Shown: piece after piece, positions 44,077 through 53,323 of the stretch | How positions within the stretch are numbered: position 1 is the stretch's first letter | Layout of the letters: the number at the start of each line of letters is the position of its first letter | Source of the DNA: Corynebacterium vitaeruminis | GTDB lineage: Bacteria; Actinomycetota; Actinomycetes; Mycobacteriales; Mycobacteriaceae | Assembly (NCBI RefSeq): GCF_001054325.1 | Contig: NZ_JVVM01000033.1 | Coordinates: 1 to 64,000, forward strand | DNA length: 64,000 nt | Reading direction: 5' to 3' | Translations under genes and position numbers: made by a program | Notes under the pieces: generated by a model | Database searches by the model: none | Told to the model about the DNA's origin: nothing | Seen by the model: the letters and a program-made list of their open reading frames with translations, nothing else

Positions 44077-44893
44077 GATTTTCTTCTTTCTCTGTGAGGT
44101 TCGGAGACTGGGGTGAGAGATTGTGGCCCGCGCGCTGAGGCACCAGCACGGGGTTGCCCGCGGAGTCCTGAAGCACTTCCACACCGATGCCGTAGACTTC
44201 GCTGACGGTCTGTGCATCCAGGGTTTCCGCCGGCGGACCTTGCTTTACGACGCGCCCCTGCGCCACCACCACAACGTGATCGGCATACGCCGCTGCGGCG
44301 GACAAATCGTGCAGGACCACGACCACGGCTTTGCCCGCCGCCGCGCGGGCGCGCATCATTCCCATGATTTTTTCGGCGTGGTGGAGGTCCAGGGCCGCGG
44401 TCGGTTCGTCGAGAAGCACGACGGGAGTGTCCTGGTAGAAGACGCGCGCGCAGTGGACGCGGGCGCGCTCACCTCCGGAGAGGGTCGGGACTTCCCGGTC
44501 AAGGAGGTGCGCGACGTCGCATTCGGTGATGACTTCCGCGAGCAGCTCTTCGTTCGCGCAGCCCCAGGGGTTGCGTCCGAAGTCGATGACCTCGCGGCTA
44601 GTGAATGGCACGGTCAGTTCTTGGCTCTGCACTAAGACAGCGCGGTAGCGGGCCAGGTCGGCGATGGAGAGCTTGGCAATAGAGTGCTCGCCAATCCGGA
44701 CGTCGCCGCAGCTGAGCTCATGGTCGCCGGACAGCGCTGCGAGCAGCGTCGACTTTCCGGCACCGTTGGGGCCGACCAGCGCGGTGACTTTGCCGGGCTC
44801 GGCAAGCACGGAAATATTGTTCAGGATGCGGTGCCCGCCCAGGGTGATGCTGACATTGTCGGCAGAAATACCCAGACCAGGGTGAATTTCCAT
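44069..44893 (-). CDS. hmuV: heme ABC transporter ATPase
   Basis: A 274-residue ATPase of the iron-siderophore/heme importer class: Walker A VGPNGAGKST, signature LSGGERARVH, Walker B VVLLDEPTAALD, switch His in VVVLHDLS. It energises heme import through HmuU. Its start overlaps the hmuU stop as TAATG, and its end overlaps hmuO, marking tight co-translation. Confidence 0.94.
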   Translation of the reverse strand: MEIHPGLGISADNVSITLGGHRILNNISVLAEPGKVTALVGPNGAGKSTLLAALSGDHELSCGDVRIGEHSIAKLSIADLARYRAVLVQSQELTVPFTSREVIDFGRNPWGCANEELLAEVITECDVAHLLDREVPTLSGGERARVHCARVFYQDTPVVLLDEPTAALDLHHAEKIMGMMRARAAAGKAVVVVLHDLSAAAAYADHVVVVAQGRVVKQGPPAETLDAQTVSEVYGIGVEVLQDSAGNPVLVPQRAGHNLSPQSPNLTEKEENHG

Positions 44894-45972
44894 TAGTGCA
44901 CCGCCCTCTTTGAGCGCAGGAGCAGCCAGAAGAACAGCGGACCACCGACAATCGAGGTGAGCATTCCCAGCGGCAAGTCAGCACCGGTAATCATGGTGCG
45001 AGCGGCAAGGTCAGCCAGCGTTGTGGCCAGCGCTCCGCCGAGGATGCATGCGGGAATCAGCGTGCGATGAGCTGGCCCCAGCAGCAGCCGCGCGGCGTGC
45101 GGCACAACCAGACCGATGAAGACGATGATGCCGGAAAACGCCACTCCCGCCGCCACGACCAGAGACGTGCCAAAAATGATGACGCGACGAAGCGTGACTA
45201 CGTTAATACCCAGGTGACGCGCCTGCGTTTCACCCAGGCTCAGAATGTCCAGCTTGCGATAGCTGACCCACATGGCAATCACGGCCGGAACTGTCACCAG
45301 CGTAATGATGACAACCTGCATCCAGGTGGCGCTGGCAAAAGAGCCCATCTGCCAGAACACGATGCGGTCCCGAGCCGCCGTGGAGGCCACGAATGTCAGA
45401 AGCGACACCAGGCCACCACAAATGGAGTTCACAGCCACACCGACCAGAATGATTCGGGCGATGTCACGGCCACCATGCGCATTGGCGGCCACGACAGCCG
45501 TGGCCACCGCGCCACCAACAAAAGCCGAGACCGCAATGGCCCAGCTGCTGGCGAAGATGCCCAACGCTCCGCCGAACACCCCGGAGAGTCCGGCAGCGGT
45601 GCCCAACACAGTGGCGGTAGCAGCACCAACGGCGGCGCCGGAGGAAACGCCGATGAGACCGGGTTCGGCAAGCGGGTTGCCGAACACCGCCTGCAGTGCT
45701 ACACCCGCAAGGGCTAGTCCCGCACCAACGAGGCAGGCCAGCGCGATGCGAGGCAGTCTCACCTGCCACAGCACGGTATCGATGGGCTCCGGTGTGTCAC
45801 CGAGACCGCCGTTGAACACTAACCTCACCATTGAGCTCAGTGATTCCCCGATGGTGGCACCGAACTGCCCCACGGAGGCCGACCAGCCAATTGCCAGCAC
45901 CAGCGCTAGGACGAGCCCGATGAAAACGGCTGCCTGTCTGAACGGACTAGTTTTGTTCGCGGTTGTCTGCAT
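44893..45972 (-). CDS. hmuU: heme ABC transporter permease
   Basis: A 359-residue FecCD-family permease with about ten transmembrane helices. Typical stretches include LPRIALACLVGAGLALAGVALQAVFGNPLAEPGLIGVSSGA and GTSLVVAAGVAFSGIIVFIGLVVPHAAR. Forms the membrane channel for heme with HmuV; 11 bp after hmuT and 1-nt overlap with hmuV. Confidence 0.95.
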   Translation of the reverse strand: MQTTANKTSPFRQAAVFIGLVLALVLAIGWSASVGQFGATIGESLSSMVRLVFNGGLGDTPEPIDTVLWQVRLPRIALACLVGAGLALAGVALQAVFGNPLAEPGLIGVSSGAAVGAATATVLGTAAGLSGVFGGALGIFASSWAIAVSAFVGGAVATAVVAANAHGGRDIARIILVGVAVNSICGGLVSLLTFVASTAARDRIVFWQMGSFASATWMQVVIITLVTVPAVIAMWVSYRKLDILSLGETQARHLGINVVTLRRVIIFGTSLVVAAGVAFSGIIVFIGLVVPHAARLLLGPAHRTLIPACILGGALATTLADLAARTMITGADLPLGMLTSIVGGPLFFWLLLRSKRAVH

Positions 45973-45983
45973 TGCTCAGCCGG

Positions 45984-47081
45984 TCACTTCCCCGCAGTCT
46001 TGTCAGCACTCGCACCAGCACCATTATCAGCACCAGAACCAGCGCCACCACCGTAGAGAGCATCCGCAATGGCGCGGATGGCACGCGGCGACTGCGAGTC
46101 AAAGGACAGCAGCTGCGAATCCGGCACGTCCACAATGGACTCATTTTGTCCCGCCGGGGTTTGCGCGATGCCCGGGATTTCCTTCAAACCTTCAATCCCA
46201 CCGACGGACTCGAGGCCACCAGACATAACCAAGATGGTGTCGGGCGCCGCAGCAATCAGCGACTCCGGCGTAATAGGCGTGAACGCACCCTGGATACCAA
46301 CACCCTCACCAGCATCAACACCGCCGAGGCGTGTAATCAGGGAACGCCCACCGGAGTCCGGTCCCGCAATCATAGCCACACCGGTTCCACGCACATACAG
46401 AATCATCATCTTGCGGCCATCGGCCTTAGCCTGCGCATATTCCGTCGCAGCTGCCAGCTCCTTGTCCAGGTACTCCTTCACAGGGCCAACTTGGTCAGCC
46501 AGGCCAACGGCATCCGCAACTTCGTCGATAAGCGTATTGATAGTCTCCGGAGTGCGCTCATCCGACACATGCACGACGGTGATGCCCGCCTTTTCAAACG
46601 TGTCGAACACGCGGCTAGGGCCAATGGAACCATCGGTAATGATGAGCTCCGGCTTCAGCTTCATAACCGACTCGGCATTGACCGCATGCCCGCCGATAGT
46701 GAGGTTCGGCAGATCCTTTACCGACGGGAAATCGGAGGTGGAGTCGCGCCCCACCAAGCGGTCCCCGAGACCAAGCGTGTAGACCGCACGGCTGAGCGCT
46801 CCCGCCCGGTCAAGGGTGAGAATACGCTGGTAGTCCTTGTCCGCCGCCGGTTTCGGGTCCTTTAGCAGCACCTCGGGGTTTTCCGAAGGTAGATTCGCAT
46901 GCGCGGCGCCGTGAGCGGAAATGTTGTCGGCGCGCGGTACCGTCGTCACGCCAGCGCTTGACGACGATGCCTCCTGCGGCGCGGCATCATCGGAACCGCA
47001 GGCGACTAACCCTGCGACCAGGACAACACTCAGCAGTGTTCCGGCAAGGCTGCGAACGCGACAGGCAGGCACGGTGAACAT
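45984..47081 (-). CDS. hmuT: heme-binding lipoprotein HmuT
   Basis: A 365-residue substrate-binding lipoprotein with signal peptide and lipobox near LVAGLVACGSDD (Cys about residue 27). It has the two-lobe periplasmic-binding-protein fold: DRAGALSRAVYTLGLGDRLVGRDSTSDFP, a Tyr/His-containing binding face, and an ALADALYGG-like end followed by an Ala/Gly tail. It delivers heme to HmuUV. ATG 47081 has GAGGGGGAG close upstream and replaces a longer frame. A DtxR-like box lies about 140 bp upstream, in the divergent region. Confidence 0.92.
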   Translation of the reverse strand: MFTVPACRVRSLAGTLLSVVLVAGLVACGSDDAAPQEASSSSAGVTTVPRADNISAHGAAHANLPSENPEVLLKDPKPAADKDYQRILTLDRAGALSRAVYTLGLGDRLVGRDSTSDFPSVKDLPNLTIGGHAVNAESVMKLKPELIITDGSIGPSRVFDTFEKAGITVVHVSDERTPETINTLIDEVADAVGLADQVGPVKEYLDKELAAATEYAQAKADGRKMMILYVRGTGVAMIAGPDSGGRSLITRLGGVDAGEGVGIQGAFTPITPESLIAAAPDTILVMSGGLESVGGIEGLKEIPGIAQTPAGQNESIVDVPDSQLLSFDSQSPRAIRAIADALYGGGAGSGADNGAGASADKTAGK

Positions 47082-47218
47082 ACTCCCCCTCTGTGAGCTA
47101 ACGCTGCACGGAGATAGACGACGAAAAATAATGGCTAAATAACGACTAACACTAGTAACAAAGACCCTAGAACGGACTTTACCCACTTACCCAAAGAATC
47201 TTAGGCTATCTTTTGGTT

Positions 47219-47237
47219 CTAGGTTAGCCTACCCTTA
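47219..47237. promoter_or_regulatory. DtxR-like iron box
   Basis: CTAGGTTAGCCTACCCTTA matches 16 of 19 positions of the DtxR consensus TTAGGTTAGCCTAACCTAA. A second partial half-site, TTAGGCTATC, is at 47201-47210. It lies between hmuT and the divergent lipoprotein gene, so both are probably repressed by iron-loaded DtxR. Confidence 0.82.
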
Positions 47238-47283
47238 AATAAAGATAGTAATTTCTACAATCTTCGGAAGGACGTTACCTCCC

Positions 47284-47844
47284 ATGACTACTCGCACACT
47301 CCAGCGCCGCGCAGCTCTCCTAGCTATCCCGGCCGTCGCCGCGCTGCCGCTTCTCGCCGCCTGTGGCGCAGATGACGCAGACGATACCGCGCAGGGCGCT
47401 GCCAGCGGCTCGGAAACCACCAGCTCAACTGAGGCTCAAGACACCGACGCTGACACGGACACCACCGCCGGCGAAGTAACCATGGAGGCCGAGCCGGTCA
47501 ACGATCTATCCGAGGGCGATGTCATCTCCGTCGAGCTCTCCGGTCTCGACCCTGACTACGGCTACTACGCCGCCCTCTGCGCCGCCGAGAAGGCTCCAGG
47601 CAACCCTGTCCCAGACTGCACCGGTGACCGCAGTGCCGGCACCCAGTCGCAGCAGTGGATTACCAAGAAGTCCGGTGGCACCACCACCATCGCCGACGAC
47701 AACACCGCACACTTCGAACTCAGTGTCGTCCCCACCGGCGAGGCCGTGGACTGTACTCAGCAGGACTGCGTGCTGAAGCTCTTCGGCGACCACAGCGAGG
47801 GCTTCGAGGACGTCACCGAAATCCCGGTTACCTTCGCAAAGTAG
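47284..47844 (+). CDS. small lipoprotein, probable iron-regulated surface protein
   Basis: A 186-residue lipoprotein: signal peptide with lipobox ending LLAAC (Cys near residue 21), an acidic Thr/Asp/Ala linker (about 22-60), and a C-terminal beta-rich domain. That domain starts VNDLSEGDVISVELSGLDP and has paired cysteines (CAAEK...DCTGD and DCTQQDC), reminiscent of neocarzinostatin-like immunoglobulin folds; this resemblance is by eye only. The divergent DtxR-like box suggests iron control, so a role in heme or iron capture is possible. AAGGA is about 12 nt before ATG 47284, a long spacing. Confidence 0.75.
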   Translation: MTTRTLQRRAALLAIPAVAALPLLAACGADDADDTAQGAASGSETTSSTEAQDTDADTDTTAGEVTMEAEPVNDLSEGDVISVELSGLDPDYGYYAALCAAEKAPGNPVPDCTGDRSAGTQSQQWITKKSGGTTTIADDNTAHFELSVVPTGEAVDCTQQDCVLKLFGDHSEGFEDVTEIPVTFAK

Positions 47845-47876
47845 GCCAAACCACACACGCGCAGGCGTCGCAGTCC

Positions 47877-47882
47877 TAGGCT
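47877..47882 (+). promoter_or_regulatory. -10 element of the gene at 47890
   Basis: TAGGCT ends 7 nt before ATG 47890; leaderless arrangement. Confidence 0.45.
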
Positions 47883-47889
47883 AAGAGCC

Positions 47890-49074
47890 ATGGAAACCGA
47901 CCAACCTGCGACTGCCAAAGACGCGACAACCCGCCGCATCACACTCCTGCCCGGCGACGGCATCGGCCCCGAAATCACCGATGCCTGCCGAGGGCTCATC
48001 GCCGATGTCTTCCCCCACTGGGAGCTAACAGAGGCACAAATTGGCTGGTCACAGTGGTGCGCGCACGGCAATCCCGTCCCGCAGGAAACCTGGGAAGCAC
48101 TCGGACGCAGCGATGCTGCTCTGCTCGCGGCGATTACCTCCAAGCCCGCTCGCGAGGCTGAGGGTGAACTAGCACCTCATCTGCGCGGCACCGGCCTGAC
48201 CTACCGCTCCCCTGTTCTCCAACTGCGCCAGCGCCTCGACCTCTTCGCCAACATCCGCCCGGTCACCCTGCCCGGCGCGGCTGCCGACTTCACCATCGTC
48301 CGAGAAAACACCGAGGGCCTCTACAGTCACGACTATCTCCTTCCGCCTCACGACGCCCCGGCCGACTCCCCGCACCACCACCTGTGGGCAGAGGTGGCGG
48401 AGGACTCGACGGTGGCTCGCGCCGTCGATAAGCGTGGCGACGTTGCGGTTTCTCTGCGCGTGACGACGTCCTTTGCGTGGCACCGCCTTGCGCAAGCGGC
48501 GGCCAAGTTGGCTCTCGCGCGGCAGGCGGCGCACCCGGATTCGGAGGCCACTCCGACGGTGACGGTGGCGGACAAGCCGAATATCCTGCGGGACTCTGCG
48601 CGTGTGATTCGCGGGGCGATTGAAGAGGTGGCGGAAGAGTATCCGCAGGTCACATTCGATTTTGCGAATGCGGATGCCGTGGCGATGCAGCTAGTGACCG
48701 ACCCGGCGCGCTTTGATGTCATCATCGCGGAGAACCTCATCGGCGACATCCTCAGTGACATCGGCGCTGGGCTGATTGGCGGGCTGGGGCTGGCGGCGTC
48801 AGCGAATGTGGGCGACAACTTCGCGGTGTTCGAGCCGGTGCACGGTTCAGCGCCTGACATTGCGGGGCGCGGCGTTGCTAACCCAGCTGCGTTTTTGCTC
48901 TCTGCGGCAATGTGCGCGGAGCACCTTGGGGCACCGGCCTCAGAGCTTGCGCCCGCAGCCAAGCTGTGCAAGGCCGTCTACGCCGCGACTCGCACCGCGC
49001 CGACGCTGGACCTGGGTGGTACCGCGACTACCAGTGAGTTTGTGACTGCAGTGCGGGCAGAGCTGGGGTTGTAG
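47890..49074 (+). CDS. isocitrate/isopropylmalate dehydrogenase family protein
   Basis: A 394-residue beta-decarboxylating dehydrogenase. GDGIGPEI at the N-terminus, FTIVRENTEGLY, VADKPNILRDSA with the catalytic lysine, and the metal site with ENLIGDILSDIGAG and GSAPDIAGRGVANP. It is longer than usual LeuB proteins because of an insert near residues 150-170, and its substrate (isopropylmalate, isocitrate, tartrate-type) cannot be assigned from sequence alone. Stands alone, starting 7 nt after a TAGGCT -10 element. Confidence 0.85.
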   Translation: METDQPATAKDATTRRITLLPGDGIGPEITDACRGLIADVFPHWELTEAQIGWSQWCAHGNPVPQETWEALGRSDAALLAAITSKPAREAEGELAPHLRGTGLTYRSPVLQLRQRLDLFANIRPVTLPGAAADFTIVRENTEGLYSHDYLLPPHDAPADSPHHHLWAEVAEDSTVARAVDKRGDVAVSLRVTTSFAWHRLAQAAAKLALARQAAHPDSEATPTVTVADKPNILRDSARVIRGAIEEVAEEYPQVTFDFANADAVAMQLVTDPARFDVIIAENLIGDILSDIGAGLIGGLGLAASANVGDNFAVFEPVHGSAPDIAGRGVANPAAFLLSAAMCAEHLGAPASELAPAAKLCKAVYAATRTAPTLDLGGTATTSEFVTAVRAELGL

Positions 49075-49086
49075 GCCCCTCAGCTC

Positions 49087-49968
49087 CTACTGGAACTGGC
49101 TGAGGTCAATGCCTTCCAGCGGGTCGGACTCGCGGATGTCCTCCTCCGGCGGCAGCGGCACCTCGCAGAGCACAACTGCCGCACCACACGGGTCCTGCAC
49201 GGTTGCCAACGGACCAAACTCGGTGGCCTGCGGGGCAACGAGCACGGAACCGCCCAGTTCCTCAGCCTTGGCGACAGCGGTGTCGATGTTCTCCACGCCG
49301 AGGTACGCCAGCCAGCCGACGAAGCTCTTATCGGCCGCATCGGTCTGTGCGGCAACCGAGCTGGCTACCAAGCCAGCGAATGGCGCCCCGTCTTCCATCG
49401 CGACTGCGAAAGTGCCGTGCTCGTTCTTGTTGCGCACTGCAATTTCCCAGCCAAAGAAGTTGTGGTAGAAGTCCGCGACCTGCTCAAAGGTCTCCTCCGG
49501 GCCTGCAACCAGCTCGAACCACACCGGGGTGCCTGGCTCGCCCGCTGCGATGAAGGCCTGTTCACCCGGCTGTTCCAGCAGCCCAATGAGGCCACCGGCG
49601 GGGTCGGAAACGACGGCCATCGTGGATCCGTCGACAAGCGGGGTCGGCTCTTGGAAGACCTCGGCGCCGAGCTCGCGCGCCTTGTCGACGGCACCAGCGG
49701 CGGAGTCGACATGGAAGTTCACGCGCCACTGGTTGACGAAGGCATCCTCAGCGTCCTTATCGGCCTCAAGCAGTACCGACACTGGCATTCCAGACAGCAT
49801 GGCAACGCGGCGACCCGCGGAAGCCTCGCGGGCATCCTCATGGATTGGCGCAGTGTTGCGGTAAGCCCACCCGAGAACGCCACGGTAGAAGCGCTCGGTC
49901 TTACGCGGTGCGGCGGAGAGCAGATCTACGCGCAGGGGCATGCCAAATTCGGCGGGAAATGCAGGCAT
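49087..49968 (-). CDS. two-domain VOC (glyoxalase/bleomycin-resistance fold) protein
   Basis: A 293-residue protein made of two vicinal-oxygen-chelate domains: the first from GMPLRVDLLSAAP, the second from GTPVWFELVAGPEETFEQVADFYHNFFGWE. Several His/Glu residues could bind metal (FYHNFFGWE). A C-terminal acidic tail follows. Typical of actinobacterial PhnB/glyoxalase-like proteins of unknown substrate. It lies 3 bp downstream of the S4-domain gene on the same strand. Confidence 0.82.
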   Translation of the reverse strand: MPAFPAEFGMPLRVDLLSAAPRKTERFYRGVLGWAYRNTAPIHEDAREASAGRRVAMLSGMPVSVLLEADKDAEDAFVNQWRVNFHVDSAAGAVDKARELGAEVFQEPTPLVDGSTMAVVSDPAGGLIGLLEQPGEQAFIAAGEPGTPVWFELVAGPEETFEQVADFYHNFFGWEIAVRNKNEHGTFAVAMEDGAPFAGLVASSVAAQTDAADKSFVGWLAYLGVENIDTAVAKAEELGGSVLVAPQATEFGPLATVQDPCGAAVVLCEVPLPPEEDIRESDPLEGIDLSQFQ

Positions 49969-49971
49969 GAG

Positions 49972-50265
49972 TTACAGGTTCCTCCACTTTTCAGGATCAA
50001 AGTCATCATCGGCGGTGGCCTCATCAAAGTAGTCATCGTCGACTTCATCGGCGGTGGCCACGCGTGCCGACATACCGGCAACAGAGACGACGTCCCCTGG
50101 ACGCAGCACCTTGCCACGACGAGTATCGACCTCACCGTTCACGCTGACCTGGCCCTCAGCAATGAGTTCCTTGGCCAGACCGCCCGTTTCCACCAGGTTT
50201 GCCAACTTCAGGAATTGCCCGAGACGGATGGACTCATCCCGGATTGCGACATCGATAGGCTCCAT
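49972..50265 (-). CDS. S4 RNA-binding domain protein (YbcJ-like)
   Basis: A 97-residue protein with the small S4 fold: IRLGQFLKLANLVETGGLAKELIAEGQVSVNGEVDTRRGKVLRPGDVV is the complete RNA-binding module (residues about 12-60), followed by an acidic tail. Likely binds structured RNA; the exact role is unknown for this group. ATG 50265 is preferred to the in-frame start at 50343, which would overlap the divergent HPP gene. Upstream partner of the VOC gene. Confidence 0.82.
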   Translation of the reverse strand: MEPIDVAIRDESIRLGQFLKLANLVETGGLAKELIAEGQVSVNGEVDTRRGKVLRPGDVVSVAGMSARVATADEVDDDYFDEATADDDFDPEKWRNL

Positions 50266-50328
50266 GCCCTTAAGTGTGTCATATCCGGTAATAATCTCGA
50301 ACCGCCACACAGATGAGGCAGCACACCT

Positions 50329-50334
50329 TAACAT
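50329..50334 (+). promoter_or_regulatory. -10 element of the HPP-family gene
   Basis: TAACAT ends 7 nt before ATG 50342; leaderless arrangement. Confidence 0.45.
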
Positions 50335-50341
50335 CTTTCTC

Positions 50342-50869
50342 ATGTCTAATTCACGGTCTCCGAAGCGGCCCCGAATCGCCAGCGAAGCGCCACCCCGCCC
50401 GCCGCTGCGTCATATTGTCGCCGCTTCAGTAGCTGTGAGTTTGCCGCTTATGACAATGGCGCTCATCTCAAACTCCATTTCCGACCTGCTGTTTTTGCCC
50501 CCTATTGGGGCCGCCATGGCACTCATCGTCGGTGCGCCGAACTTGCCTTTGGCACAGCCACGAAATGTCGTGGTTGGACACCTGATCGGCTGCATAACTG
50601 GCATCCTAATCTCGCGACTTTTTGGCGTCTCCATCATCACCGCGGCAATCGCCGCCGGTATCGCATTCGCACTTATGCTCATCGCTCGGGCAGCTCACTC
50701 CCCGGCCACCGCTACCGCGATTGTCACCGCACTGATGCCGCACGGCCCCGACATCGGCAACGACTTCCGCCTCCTTGGCTTCGTTTTCGCCTCTTCAATC
50801 ATGATCGTGGCGCTGGGAATCCTCGCCAACCGGCTGCGCGGCCTTCGCTATCCGACGTACTGGTGGTAA
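50342..50869 (+). CDS. HPP family membrane protein
   Basis: A 175-residue protein with four or five transmembrane helices and the HPP-family wording FLPPIGAAMALIVGAP...LAQPRNVVVGHLIG and HSPATATAIVTALM. Plant and cyanobacterial relatives have been linked to nitrite transport; no such role can be shown here. ATG 50342 is supported by TAACAT 7 nt upstream, and the open frame beyond it is the complement of the S4 gene. Last typical gene before the AT-richer stretch. Confidence 0.8.
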   Translation: MSNSRSPKRPRIASEAPPRPPLRHIVAASVAVSLPLMTMALISNSISDLLFLPPIGAAMALIVGAPNLPLAQPRNVVVGHLIGCITGILISRLFGVSIITAAIAAGIAFALMLIARAAHSPATATAIVTALMPHGPDIGNDFRLLGFVFASSIMIVALGILANRLRGLRYPTYWW

Positions 50870-50921
50870 TTAAATGTATTTTTGAACACCAACGGCATTC
50901 AATAACACTCCCTGAGCCTGT

Positions 50922-52040
50922 TTAAAATGGAAGATAACGATTATGTGTTTCTAGATGATGTGGCAAAGAGGTTTTTCTGCTGTCTAAGTTGAGAATAAAG
51001 TGCTCTAGTTCGGCAGTTTTATCCTGTCTATACTTTATCCACTCTTCGTCCATCTCTTCACGCTTGAGAAAAATATTAATTGGATTAACATCTCCTTCAT
51101 CGTTGACATAAGGGAGTTCACATATGAATGATCTAATATGTTTTCTTTGACTTAAAATCGGCCCAAACAGGATATTCTTAACCGCTTTTACGGTATATAC
51201 CTTTAGCGATTCTGACGAACCTAAAGTGAGGTTCCTCCCGGCTTTCCAGATACATTCAATCGCGTTTGCAATACAAACCACAAGCCCCAAATCCTGCTCT
51301 GCAAGGGTTTGGGTTAGACTATAAAAGCTCGACTCCCCTTTACGTACACCAGGCTGACGCTGTTCATGCAAATATATAAATGGGTGCCCTGACAGCATTG
51401 GAAGCTCATCGTCTCCAACCTTCAAGACCATTTCGCTATCACTTTCTGGATAAATTGCTGATAATCCATGCTTAACCGAATTGTATAGAAATGACTCATC
51501 TAAATACCTTCCTGCTACAAACTTAAGAAGGATGCGAAAAGACTCAACCGCTTCAACCATGCGAGAGTCTGAATAATCGACCTCATTTACCCCCAAAAAG
51601 ACTCGGCAAACTTCTTGCTCGTCAAAACCACAATTGAATTCCTTTAGAATCTTTTTCTTGAAAGCGGCGAAATCTTTATCTTTCGAAATAGCTACCCATG
51701 GTGCAGATGAAAAATCCCTATGCGAAAAATAGAATCTAAGAAGAGTTTCCGCTGCATGGTGAAATAAAACGACCGCCTCAGTCGCAAGCATACGCTCCCG
51801 CAATACCCGACGTGGCACCGGACTTCCACCTATAGTGACAGAACCCAGTTTTCGTTCATTTTTAAATATATTCTCTAATTCCTGGTCATCCACCACTAAA
51901 AGAGAGAGCATTTCCGTTTTCATAATAAAGTATTCACTCGGATTGGATTTATAGAATATGTTGTTCAGCTCATATTCTAACCCTCCAGGAAGATTGTTCT
52001 TTGTCTTCTTTTTACTATTCTTCCTACTCTTTCGAGACAC
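50922..52040 (-). CDS. unrecognised protein in AT-rich segment
   Basis: A 372-residue intact frame, clearly richer in A/T and in Lys/Asn/Ile codons than its neighbours. A basic tail of about 15 residues (Lys/Arg/Ser/Asn-rich) precedes a mostly helical protein with AETLLRFYFSHRD, YLHEQRQPGVRKGES and a charged C-terminal helix. No signal peptide or membrane helix. I do not recognise a family; the helical AET...H pattern is loosely HEPN-like but that is a guess. Base composition and the decayed neighbours point to acquired DNA. Confidence 0.6.
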   Translation of the reverse strand: MSRKSRKNSKKKTKNNLPGGLEYELNNIFYKSNPSEYFIMKTEMLSLLVVDDQELENIFKNERKLGSVTIGGSPVPRRVLRERMLATEAVVLFHHAAETLLRFYFSHRDFSSAPWVAISKDKDFAAFKKKILKEFNCGFDEQEVCRVFLGVNEVDYSDSRMVEAVESFRILLKFVAGRYLDESFLYNSVKHGLSAIYPESDSEMVLKVGDDELPMLSGHPFIYLHEQRQPGVRKGESSFYSLTQTLAEQDLGLVVCIANAIECIWKAGRNLTLGSSESLKVYTVKAVKNILFGPILSQRKHIRSFICELPYVNDEGDVNPINIFLKREEMDEEWIKYRQDKTAELEHFILNLDSRKTSLPHHLETHNRYLPF

Positions 52041-52195
52041 TTTTCATTCTCTCCTTCATCCCTCATCGCACACATAGGTACGGATTTCTCCATCTACTCG
52101 TAGACTCGTGGTACCGCGTCTTACTTGTGACCCCGCGGATAGGTGCATTTTCAGCACTGCGACTAACTGCCCGGCGCAGATTTGCTTTGCCATCA

Positions 52196-52985
52196 TCACG
52201 CACACCCAGGCCGAGCAGATGTATCAGTAAATTTTGCATCAACCCATCGTGTGATTTCCGCTAAGACAGCGTCGCCCAACAGTTCAACTGTGATCTCACT
52301 TGGAGAAATCACGCCGAAAACGTCAGCTCATCGTTCAACAGGGTAGCTCCGAACGTCACCATGATTGGATCCTTCAACAACTTCTTCCATAGCTTCACGA
52401 GTCCAGTATTAGTCTCTGCGTCATTTAACTGCTGGTTCATGTAACGCGTCATTCCATCATGAATCCTCTCGGAAAGCCTCGTTCGCGAACGACGTTGCTA
52501 GACAATCGTCGACAGCATATTGGTTACGACAACACAACTTCAACAGGAACGTTGCGGTGACCACAACTTGCTCAATGTTTCTCTTTAAAAGAGCCTAATG
52601 ACACGAATGCTCCAGGGAACAGCATCTCCCGAGCTTCCTGGTAGCTGTGAGCATGGACGACAAGCGATACACCAATTCGGTCAGGCTCGTAGGGTTTCCA
52701 AGCTTAGTCTCGTCCAACCATGTCACAGCTTCACAGGCCTCGAAATTCAGTTGAGTAACTTTCTCCGGAGAGGACTCAGCTGGCTATAACGACTCCAGGA
52801 ATGCAGCATCGCTGCCAAGGGGATAATTTTTGCGCCACACCGTTACCAATGGAGGCTACACATCCACTAAATCGGCGATTCACTGCTTCGAAAACACTCG
52901 CATGGGCATCATTATTCACCCCACCCGCGAAACTGGATTTCGTATTTGTTCGTCTACGATAGAGGGGAGCTCAGTTTCAGAATAG
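52196..52985 (-). pseudogene. decayed gene with several frameshifts
   Basis: On the minus strand a protein can be followed by switching frame. SETELPSIVDEQIRNPVSRV (about 52980-52925) is followed by VNNDAHASVFEAVNRRFSG, KVTQLNFEACEAVTWLDETK, AHSYQEAREMLFPGAFVSLG, NIEQVVVTATFLLKLCCRNQ, RIHDGMTRYMNQQLNDAETN and FGVISPSEITVELLGDAVLA (down to about 52200). At least five frame changes and several stops break it. The segments are coherent, amino-acid-like and continuous in order. The family is not recognised. No replacement gene occupies this 1.3-kb stretch. Confidence 0.6.
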
Positions 52986-53323
52986 CGAATTATACAATCC
53001 AGCTAGACAGTGTTAACGCAATTGACACCCAGTAATGCCACTAGAAAGAAAGCAAATTCGAACCGTCACTTTGGTACCGCACTGCCATACGGGTCTTTAC
53101 CTAGAACTCATTTCCCTGCTGGGTGAACAGAAGTCTTATAGCATCTCGTCAGCTTTAACGCTCCGTACACTGGACAATCTGAGTTTGAGAAATAGAATAA
53201 ATAGAATGGACTTAACGCCGCCTGTTACGACAGGTTGGAAGACGCCCCTCAGAACCCCAGCCGGACGGTTGGATCTGGGGGTTGTCGCTTTTCACGCTCG
53301 CTAGTTGGAATCCGAGGTCTTTG

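Noticed and set aside
53220..53305. Insertion-sequence end or terminator at the GC-rich inverted sequence before the DUF3800 remnant
   Set aside because: CCCCAG/CTGGGG pairing exists, but there is no transposase, no matching second end and no T-run.
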